This document shows, one piece after another, positions 1 to 5,279 of a stretch of DNA of 15,543 bases (positions are counted from its first letter, which is position 1; every line of letters starts with the position of its first letter). The position numbers were made by a program, and so were the translations under genes. The stretch is from Acidobacteriota bacterium (GTDB lineage Bacteria > Acidobacteriota > Terriglobia > Terriglobales > Acidobacteriaceae), in contig JAJZDL010000041.1 of NCBI GenBank assembly GCA_021851465.1, forward strand, positions 1 to 15,543. Reading direction: 5' to 3'. Under the pieces are notes generated by a model that had not been told where the DNA came from, made no database searches, and saw only the letters and a list, made by a program, of their open reading frames with translations.

Positions 1-87
1 GGAGATTGATGCATTCGGCGGTTCCGATTCTTTGGCGTGGCGTGTTCTTCGGGGCGTAGGCGGTGGCGGTGGGGTGGCGGGCGCGAA

Positions 88-134
88 AGTATATATTTAA
101 TAGTATATATTTATGCCCCCCCCCCCATCCCCCC
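88..134. repeat. AT-rich 12-bp direct repeat followed by a C tract
   Basis: AGTATATATTTA is repeated exactly at 88-99 and 102-113 with a 2-bp gap, making a sharp AT-rich patch in GC-rich DNA. It is followed directly by eleven C residues (116-126), AT, and six more C residues (129-134). The patch could act as a promoter or easily melted element, and the C run is a likely slippage site. No gene downstream is placed so that this can be interpreted with confidence. Confidence 0.55.
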
Positions 135-179
135 TGCTGCGTTTCACGGGGTAAGATGAGTGTTTTCAAGGTCTCCAGG

Positions 180-206
180 GCAAAGTATAGAGGATAAATA
201 CTTTGC
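180..206. repeat. Perfect 9-bp inverted repeat built from the AAAGTAT motif
   Basis: GCAAAGTAT at 180-188 faces ATACTTTGC at 198-206 across a 9-nt spacer (189-197). The arms are perfect reverse complements, so RNA from either strand could form a 9-bp stem. There is no T tract after either arm, so it does not look like a standard rho-independent terminator. A dyad binding site is equally possible. Confidence 0.6.
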
Positions 207-386
207 GCGTAAGCCGGTTGGATTCAGCGGCTTGCGGGGTGGCGGCGGCGGCAAAGTATTCAATCGGTGGGGGTTACGGCTAAAGTATGGGCAATAGAGG
301 GCTTATAGTGGCTGATGGTGGGGGTGCCATGGGCTTTTTGGGGATGATGCTCAGGCTTCGCGGCGGCCGAGGGTTATAGGGAGGGC

Positions 387-578
387 GTGATTGCCGAGGT
401 GGGCGCGTCCGCACCACTGACCGGCGGGCCGCAGAAGCCCGCGCCGCCGCTGCCGGTGATCGAGCGGAAGAAGGACGATGGCACGGTGGAGAAGGTGATC
501 GTGGTCGATCCGGAGTATGTGCGCCAGCAGGTGGCCAGCATCGTGAAGGACCAGGATCTGAGCCGGTATATCTTGTAG
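387..578 (+). CDS. Short ORF resembling the C-terminal tail of HslU (probable fragment)
   Basis: This GTG-started ORF encodes 63 residues. Its last ~30 residues (VDPEYVRQQVASIVKDQDLSRYIL) look like the extreme C-terminus of HslU, the AAA+ unfoldase of the HslUV protease, which typically ends DLSR(F/Y)IL. In HslU this tail inserts into HslV and activates its peptidase. Nothing else of HslU is present: there is no Walker A or B, no I-domain, and the frame is closed upstream by a TGA at 345-347. Residues 11-33 are proline-rich and unrelated to HslU as far as I can tell. A purine-rich GGGAGG sits at 379-384, very close to the GTG. The simplest reading is a remnant of a duplicated or moved hslU end; a free-standing small protein carrying an HslV-docking tail is the alternative. 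Whether it is translated is unknown. Confidence 0.5.
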   Translation: MIAEVGASAPLTGGPQKPAPPLPVIERKKDDGTVEKVIVVDPEYVRQQVASIVKDQDLSRYIL

Positions 579-599
579 GTCCGATGCGAACGAGTCAAT

Positions 600-622
600 A
601 TCCCCCGGCAGGGCGGGGGGAT
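600..622 (+). terminator. GC-rich hairpin after the HslU-like ORF
   Basis: ATCCCCC (600-606) can pair with GGGGGAT (616-622) to give a 7-bp stem with a 9-nt loop. It begins 21 nt after the stop codon of the short ORF. No T tract follows, so termination is uncertain. It may simply be a structured leader upstream of hemQ. Confidence 0.3.
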
Positions 623-742
623 CCCGGTTGGAACAGACCGCTTCTCCTCCACAAAAATATAAAAAATCCAGTCGAAGACCCCCTGCCATCCTGCTCGCCC
701 CTCCTTTTGCCAGCATTGGAAGATCCGAGAGACAATCGAACC

Positions 743-1528
743 ATGGCAGAATCCATCGCACCGCAGCACGACGTTCCCCAGCCCTTCACCCCGCAACCGG
801 CAGCGGCCCGGGCCGCGCACGACCCCGCGGCCCCACCCACCAAGCGGCAGATCGTCTGCTTCAGCTTCTACAAGCTCATGCCGGAGTGGCACCGCCTTCC
901 CGCCGCCGAGCGCGCCGCCCACAAGGCCGCCTTCGCCGCGGTCCTCGATGGCTGGAACAAGCCCGGCGAGTTCCTCTCGCTCACCTACTCCACCATCGGC
1001 ACCCGCGGCGACGTGGACTTCTGCGTCTGGACCATCGGGTACGCCGTGGACGAGCTGAACCGGATGCGCGCCGAGCTGCTGCGCACGCCACTCGGCGGCT
1101 ACCTCTCCACGCCGCACAACTTCCTCGCGATGACCAAGCGCTCGCAGTACCAGATTGGCCGGCCCGACGAGAGCGAGGGCGAGGGACGCGGGGCCATCCG
1201 CCCCGGCGGACAGAAGTACATCTTCATCTATCCCTTCTGGAAGACGCGCCCCTGGTACCTGCTCTCCATGTCCGAACGCAAGCGGCTGATGGACGAACAC
1301 ATCCGCATCGGCCTGCTCTACCCGCGGGTCAAGCTCAACACCACCTACTCCTTCGGCTTGGACGACCAGGAGTTCGTCGTTGCCTTCGAGACCAACTTTC
1401 CCGAGGACTTCCTCGACCTCGTCCAGCAGCTCCGCGAGACCGAGATCAGTCTGTACACTCTGAAGGACTTCCCGATCTTCTCCTGCGTCCGGCTCACCCC
1501 GGCAGAGATGCTCGACCGCCTTGGATGA
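743..1528 (+). CDS. hemQ: Coproheme decarboxylase HemQ (chlorite dismutase-like family)
   Basis: HemQ oxidatively decarboxylates two propionates of coproheme III to make protoheme b, the last step of the coproporphyrin-dependent haem pathway in the cytosol. The 261-residue product has the non-chlorite-dismutase signature of the family: YPFWK at 163-167, where Tyr163 and Lys167 match the catalytic Tyr and propionate-binding Lys of Firmicute HemQ; DEHIRIG at 184-190, whose His186 matches the proximal haem ligand; and LNTTYSFGLDDQEFVVAFE at 198-216, highly conserved in HemQ. The first ~33 residues are Pro/Ala-rich and variable. The ATG at 743 is preferred because the open frame further upstream is unrelated low-complexity sequence; GAGAG at 727-731 is a modest ribosome-binding site. 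The gene is single, and the next gene downstream converges on it. No other haem gene is in view. Confidence 0.93.
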   Translation: MAESIAPQHDVPQPFTPQPAAARAAHDPAAPPTKRQIVCFSFYKLMPEWHRLPAAERAAHKAAFAAVLDGWNKPGEFLSLTYSTIGTRGDVDFCVWTIGYAVDELNRMRAELLRTPLGGYLSTPHNFLAMTKRSQYQIGRPDESEGEGRGAIRPGGQKYIFIYPFWKTRPWYLLSMSERKRLMDEHIRIGLLYPRVKLNTTYSFGLDDQEFVVAFETNFPEDFLDLVQQLRETEISLYTLKDFPIFSCVRLTPAEMLDRLG

Positions 1529-1645
1529 TGCAGGCAAAGAGCAGGACCAGATCCATCATCCCAACCAGGAATGAGGGAAACCACAACCTATTGGGCCTAC
1601 CTGAGTCAAGCAGATACCTGTCTCCGTTATATATAGTTATCCGAT

Positions 1646-2584
1646 TCATTTTACCTTGGCGTTTGTATTGCCCTGCGATTGTTCAAGGAGTCGCCAAAGA
1701 TCCGAGCAGAAAAAATGGTCTATTGTGCGAATGTGTTGGCTCAGGAGTGGATCGGTTTGCATGTTGGGCCGGATGTCGCAGTAATAAACACCATCCAGAG
1801 GATTTAGTTTGATGGTGTATCCCTTGAAATGTCCAGGTAAAAATGTTGCGCTGACGCCAAATTGATTTGGCAGGCGGTTCTGCTTTCGTTGTACATCATT
1901 CAAAAATATGGCGACGTGCGGGACACGGGTTCCGGTCAGTTTGCTGTATAAGAACTTATCCATGAAGATTTTGTCGATTCGGTCTTTGCTGGTGGTCTTT
2001 ACGCCGCCGATGATTTTGACTACATCTCCGTCTTTGATGATGAGATCGTGCTGATAACTCATGCGAAACTGTTCAACATCATCTACGATGACCGGAACAC
2101 TGATGGTTCCGCTGGCACAGTTTATGCCAAGGCGCTGAATCAGCAGCATAATCAGACGCTCGAAGAGGTCGCCATTAATCTTACGGGCTTTATTGGATTC
2201 GCCTGCGGGGAGCGCGTCCAGAGTTGCGCCAATCGTCTGTTGAATGGTGTAGATCGAATTACAAATCAGCAGACGTTGCTCTTTGTCATGCGGGGCAATA
2301 TCTCCAGCAGAATCCATCGTTTTCAGGAATTCAGTTGATAAGAGGTGAGAATTATCGGAGTCAATTAACAGATTTGAATTAATGGGCCGCGTAATGGCGA
2401 AATTTCCATTGGCTTTATATTGGAAGAATCGATAGTGCTGTTCGTTTCGGGAAACGATGACCGCCTGAAGCGATTTTGGCGAGAATGCAAAATCCAGGTA
2501 CTTTTGGGAAAAGTCGATATACTTCTCTATGCCCGTAAAGTTAGTCTTGTCTTGTGCAAACGCTACGAGTCGTTGAAGGCTCAT
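1646..2584 (-). CDS. Putative type II restriction endonuclease
   Basis: This 312-residue protein is encoded directly after a DNA methyltransferase; its ATG overlaps the methyltransferase stop by 4 bp (ATGA), implying translational coupling, and a GGGAGAG at 2591-2597 supplies a ribosome-binding site. I do not recognise a named family. A PD-(D/E)xK-like fold is suggested by a helix with GDLFERLI (138-145, Glu142), then QHDLII with Asp180 (178-183), then GVKTTSKDR with Lys196 (194-202). The usual acidic residue two before the Lys is Gly194. The central KTTSKDRIDKIFMDKFLY stretch and the C-terminal GHFKGYTIKLNPLDGVYYCDIRP (251-273) look like well-kept functional sequence, not decay. GC content is clearly lower than in the flanks. 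The call rests mainly on context; the recognition site cannot be read from the sequence. Confidence 0.72.
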   Translation of the reverse strand: MSLQRLVAFAQDKTNFTGIEKYIDFSQKYLDFAFSPKSLQAVIVSRNEQHYRFFQYKANGNFAITRPINSNLLIDSDNSHLLSTEFLKTMDSAGDIAPHDKEQRLLICNSIYTIQQTIGATLDALPAGESNKARKINGDLFERLIMLLIQRLGINCASGTISVPVIVDDVEQFRMSYQHDLIIKDGDVVKIIGGVKTTSKDRIDKIFMDKFLYSKLTGTRVPHVAIFLNDVQRKQNRLPNQFGVSATFLPGHFKGYTIKLNPLDGVYYCDIRPNMQTDPLLSQHIRTIDHFFCSDLWRLLEQSQGNTNAKVK

Positions 2585-3552
2585 CGGATGCTCTCCCGGC
2601 GGGCGGCGGTGCTTCGGTCGAGTTCCATCCGTTTGAACAGGTGCATCTCCTTGACATTTTCAATTCGGCTAATGGCCCACTCGTTATATTCGACATTTAG
2701 ATCGCAGGCCATCCACTTGCGGCCCAATTGTTCGGCGACGACTGCAGTTGTGCCTGATCCCGAGAATGGGTCTATAACAAGCCGCCCTTCATCCGATGCA
2801 GCCAAGATGAGACGACGCAACAGTTCCTCCGGCTTTTGTGTGGGATGTGGAGTCTTTTCTGCCATGCCATTGCATGTTGTGGGAATCTCAATCACGTCTT
2901 TCGGCTTAGCCCCTAGTGGATTCGGGACCCAGTTTTCGTTGCGTTTCCTCCCATTACCATACTGACTTGTCGACGCCTGTGGATGCGATGGATATTTCAA
3001 GGTGTGATTGCCGTACGGGATACGAACGGAATCTACATTGAGCCTGAATGAATCGGACTTTCTGAAGTGGAGGATGCTCTCGTGAGATCGCCCCCAGTCC
3101 GATCCAAGGTTAGCCTTGTTCTTGTAGTGCCAGACCAGCCACTTAGCGTGTTTAAAGTAGCGAGATGCCGGATGCTTTAAATCGGCAAGTATTTCAGAAA
3201 ACCCGCAGACATACAATGAACCGGTTGGTTTCAGTACGCGAGATGCGAGTTCAATCCAACGGATCGACCAACGGATATATGCTTCCTGACTCTCGAAATC
3301 GTCCCAGTCAGCCTTGTTGATGTTATAGGGAGGGTCGGCAAAGATCAGATCGACCGTTGCTGTTCCCAGTGAAGCCAGCCAGTCAATCGAATTACCTTGA
3401 TATAACTTCCCGTTCGGATGTTCATAGTGAAGTTGAAAACCATATTCACAGGGAGAGATGGGGTATGTTTCTCCATAACCAGAAAGTGGCTGGAAAGGCA
3501 GGCGTTGATTCTCGCCTTGTATATCGATTTGTTGAGCCTTTGCCACGTTCAC
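2581..3552 (-). CDS. Site-specific DNA methyltransferase, beta class (N6-adenine or N4-cytosine)
   Basis: The 323-residue protein transfers methyl from S-adenosylmethionine to an exocyclic amino group in DNA and would protect host DNA from the adjacent endonuclease. Motif IV is DPPY at 73-76, within DLIFADPPYNINKADWDDF; HPTQKP is at 236-241; motif I is DPFSGSGTT at 261-269. The order IV, target-recognition region, then I is the beta class (N6_N4_Mtase, as in RsrI and HinfI methylases). DPPY favours N6-adenine. The start is a GTG at 3552 with GAGG four bases upstream; a second in-frame GTG lies two codons later (3546). The gene begins only 45 bp after the hlyD stop on the same strand, so read-through from hlyD is possible; I see no strong promoter in the gap. 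Lower GC than the flanking genes suggests acquisition together with the endonuclease. Confidence 0.93.
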   Translation of the reverse strand: MNVAKAQQIDIQGENQRLPFQPLSGYGETYPISPCEYGFQLHYEHPNGKLYQGNSIDWLASLGTATVDLIFADPPYNINKADWDDFESQEAYIRWSIRWIELASRVLKPTGSLYVCGFSEILADLKHPASRYFKHAKWLVWHYKNKANLGSDWGRSHESILHFRKSDSFRLNVDSVRIPYGNHTLKYPSHPQASTSQYGNGRKRNENWVPNPLGAKPKDVIEIPTTCNGMAEKTPHPTQKPEELLRRLILAASDEGRLVIDPFSGSGTTAVVAEQLGRKWMACDLNVEYNEWAISRIENVKEMHLFKRMELDRSTAARRESIR

Positions 3553-3597
3553 AATTCCTCTAACAAGGTGTGAAAGATCGATTTTACAGCCGGTTCG

Positions 3598-5013
3598 TCA
3601 GGAGGTGGGGTCGTCGGTGGTGGCGGCGAGGGGGGTGTTGTCTCGTTTGACGATGGTGCCGCTGTGCAGGGCGCGGAGGACCTGGTATCGGCCGATGACG
3701 ATCTCGTCGCCTTGTTTGAGGCCGGAGAGGACTTCGATGTCTGTGGCGCCGGCAACCCCGGTGGCGACGGGGACGAATGTGGCGCGGAGTTTTCCGGTGG
3801 CATCGGAGAGGATGTAGACGCCCTGGATGGGGCCGGGGTTGGCGGATGGGCCGGTGGCGGCGGAGACGGAGGATGTGGGCGGTTTGCCGCCGTTTGCGGC
3901 GAAGGCGGCCTCGGTGGCGGCGTCTCGCTGGACGAGGGCCTGGATGGGAATGGTGAGGGCGTTGGGCCGCTGCGCGACGGCGATCTTTGCGGTGGTGGAG
4001 AGGCCGGGGCGGAGGTCTTCGAGGTGTGCGTCGGGGGTGTGGTCGAGGGTGACGACGACCTTGAAGTCCTTGGCCTCTTCGGTTCCGGTGGTGGACTGGG
4101 AGGTGGCGATGCCGGTGGTGCGGAGCAGGGCCTGGTCGCCGACCTCGGTGACGTGGCCTTTGAAGGTGCGACCGGGGAGTGCGTCGACGGTGACGTCGGC
4201 GGACTGGCCGAGGCGGATGTTGACGATGTCTGTCTCATCGACCTTGACCTCTGCGGTGATGACGGACATGTCGGCGAGGGTCATGAGGGTGGAGCCTTCG
4301 GCGTTCTGGATGCCGACAACGACGGTCTCGCCCTCGCGGACTGGGACGTTGGTGACGAGGCCGTCGAAGGGTGCGCGGGAGATGGTCTTGTCGAGGGCGT
4401 CGAAGTTTGCGCGCTGGCTGGCGACGGCCTGGTCGAGGTGGGCGCGCTGGCTGGCGGTCTGTGCGCGGGCCTGGGCGAGGGCCGCGATGCGCTGTTCGAG
4501 GGTGGCGGCGGCGACGTCGTATGCGGCCTTTTTGGCGTCGAAGTCCTGCTTGGCGATGAGTTGTTCGTTGTAGAGGGCCTGGGCGCGGTCGAAGTCGAGT
4601 TTTTTCTGTTCGAGGTCTGCCTTTGCCTGGTCGATGTTTGCCTGGGCGGTGTTTTCGGCTGCGACGTAGGAGGCGATGTCTGTGCGGGAGCTGGCGATGG
4701 TTGCCTGCTGGGCATCGACGGTGGCCTCGGGCTGGACGCTCTCGACGCGGGCGAGGATGTCTCCCTTATGGACGCGGTCGCCCTCTTTGACGTAGAGGTG
4801 GGTGATGCGACCGAAGGAGGTGGCGCCGATGTTGACGTAGGTCAAGGGCTTGATCTGGCCGGTTCCGCTGACGGAAGAGATGAGGTCCTGGCGCACGACC
4901 CTGCCTGTGGCGACCTTGACGATTCCGGCCTGCGCGTGGAGGATGAGGCCGACTGCGATGCCCGCCACAGCAAGGACGACGAGGACGGCGATGACGATTT
5001 TCTTGGTGCTCAA
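3598..5013 (-). CDS. Periplasmic adaptor (HlyD/MacA family) of an efflux transporter
   Basis: Membrane-fusion proteins link an inner-membrane ABC or RND pump to an outer-membrane channel in the periplasm. The 471-residue product has an N-terminal membrane anchor (about 6-25, after TKK), a first lipoyl half (about 58-91, with YVKEGDRVHKGDILARVE), a long coiled-coil hairpin (about 96-230, Ala/Gln/Lys-rich), a second lipoyl half starting at ISRAPFDGLVTNVPVREGETV, a beta-barrel domain (VKVDETDIVNIRLGQSADVTVDALPGRTFKGHV), and a membrane-proximal C-terminal domain. This layout fits MacA-type adaptors of about 400-480 residues. I chose the TTG at 5013: AAGGAAG lies upstream, the anchor begins at once, and a promoter-like element at 5114-5122 falls inside the longer open frame that starts at 5166. 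No pump or channel gene is adjacent; the position just downstream is taken by the R-M cassette. The substrate is unknown. Confidence 0.9.
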   Translation of the reverse strand: MSTKKIVIAVLVVLAVAGIAVGLILHAQAGIVKVATGRVVRQDLISSVSGTGQIKPLTYVNIGATSFGRITHLYVKEGDRVHKGDILARVESVQPEATVDAQQATIASSRTDIASYVAAENTAQANIDQAKADLEQKKLDFDRAQALYNEQLIAKQDFDAKKAAYDVAAATLEQRIAALAQARAQTASQRAHLDQAVASQRANFDALDKTISRAPFDGLVTNVPVREGETVVVGIQNAEGSTLMTLADMSVITAEVKVDETDIVNIRLGQSADVTVDALPGRTFKGHVTEVGDQALLRTTGIATSQSTTGTEEAKDFKVVVTLDHTPDAHLEDLRPGLSTTAKIAVAQRPNALTIPIQALVQRDAATEAAFAANGGKPPTSSVSAATGPSANPGPIQGVYILSDATGKLRATFVPVATGVAGATDIEVLSGLKQGDEIVIGRYQVLRALHSGTIVKRDNTPLAATTDDPTS

Positions 5014-5113
5014 TGGACGGGCTTCTTCCTTGCGGCGATCCCAGCCTCTACGAATCGAGGCGGCGTGCGCGGCTGTTTGGGCGCACTGGATTGCAGCTTG
5101 CCCATTGCAGACG

Positions 5114-5122
5114 ATGATAGCA
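5114..5122 (-). promoter_or_regulatory. Extended -10 promoter element for the hlyD-type gene
   Basis: Read on the minus strand the sequence is TGC-TATCAT, an extended -10 (TGn) with a 5/6 match to TATAAT. Predicted transcription would start near 5107, about 94 nt before the TTG start codon. No good -35 is visible at 16-18 bp, which an extended -10 can partly compensate. The site supports the shorter coding sequence for the adaptor. Confidence 0.45.
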
Positions 5123-5143
5123 GGGCCGGGGTTGCGGGCCAGC

Positions 5144-5172
5144 TTGAAAGCGGCGAGACGGAGCACTACAAT
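5144..5172 (+). promoter_or_regulatory. Sigma-70-type promoter for the GWxTD gene
   Basis: TTGAAA at 5144-5149 and TACAAT at 5167-5172 are separated by exactly 17 bp, each hexamer matching consensus at 5 of 6 positions. Transcription would begin near 5179 and give a leader of about 100 nt before the ATG at 5280. It lies 22 bp from the oppositely directed -10 element of the adaptor gene, so the two genes probably share control. Confidence 0.65.
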
Positions 5173-5279
5173 GGAGCGTGGCCGATGTACCCGCAGCGTC
5201 CGAGGGAAGCGGGACCGGGCGCAGTGGGACGAGACGGAACCGTGCAGATGAAGTACGCGAAGCAGGAGTATTTCCGGCG

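Larger units (their letters stand above)
86..288. repeat. Clustered AAAGTAT intergenic motifs
   Basis: AAAGTAT occurs at 86-92, 182-188, 253-259 and 282-288, and its reverse complement ATACTTT at 198-204. Three of the five copies are extended to GCAAAGTAT (180-188, 251-259, and inverted 198-206). Five copies of a heptamer in about 200 bp is far above chance. Similar AAAGTAT-type motifs are, from memory, common between genes in Terriglobia. Function is unknown; a transcription or RNA-level signal or a REP-like element are all possible. Confidence 0.65.
1..386. other. Non-coding left-edge region rich in short repeats
   Basis: No convincing gene lies here; the forward frames carry stops and no recognisable protein. 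The stretch holds a cluster of AAAGTAT motifs, an AT-rich tandem, a C tract and GC-rich simple sequence such as runs of ggc. A weak open frame from position 2 to the TAA at 98-100 could be the tail of a gene beginning left of the window, but its glycine-rich translation matches nothing I know. Confidence 0.6.

Noticed and set aside
584..742. Upstream extension of hemQ to 584
   Set aside because: The added 53 residues do not resemble HemQ and include the GC-rich hairpin; the ATG at 743 fits the family better.
374..1537. Long minus-strand open frame (387 codons) over hemQ
   Set aside because: It is antisense to hemQ, whose protein has clear family motifs. The antisense translation is low-complexity, a common shadow in GC-rich genes.
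628..1812. Alternative plus-strand frame through hemQ
   Set aside because: The translation is Arg/Pro/Ala-rich with no motifs and crosses the end of hemQ; it is an out-of-frame shadow.
1643..3587. Short direct repeat flanking the R-M cassette (ATTTTAC at 1648-1654 and 3581-3587)
   Set aside because: Seven matching bases in two short windows is not far from chance, and the left copy includes the last codons of the endonuclease gene, so it is not convincing as a target duplication.
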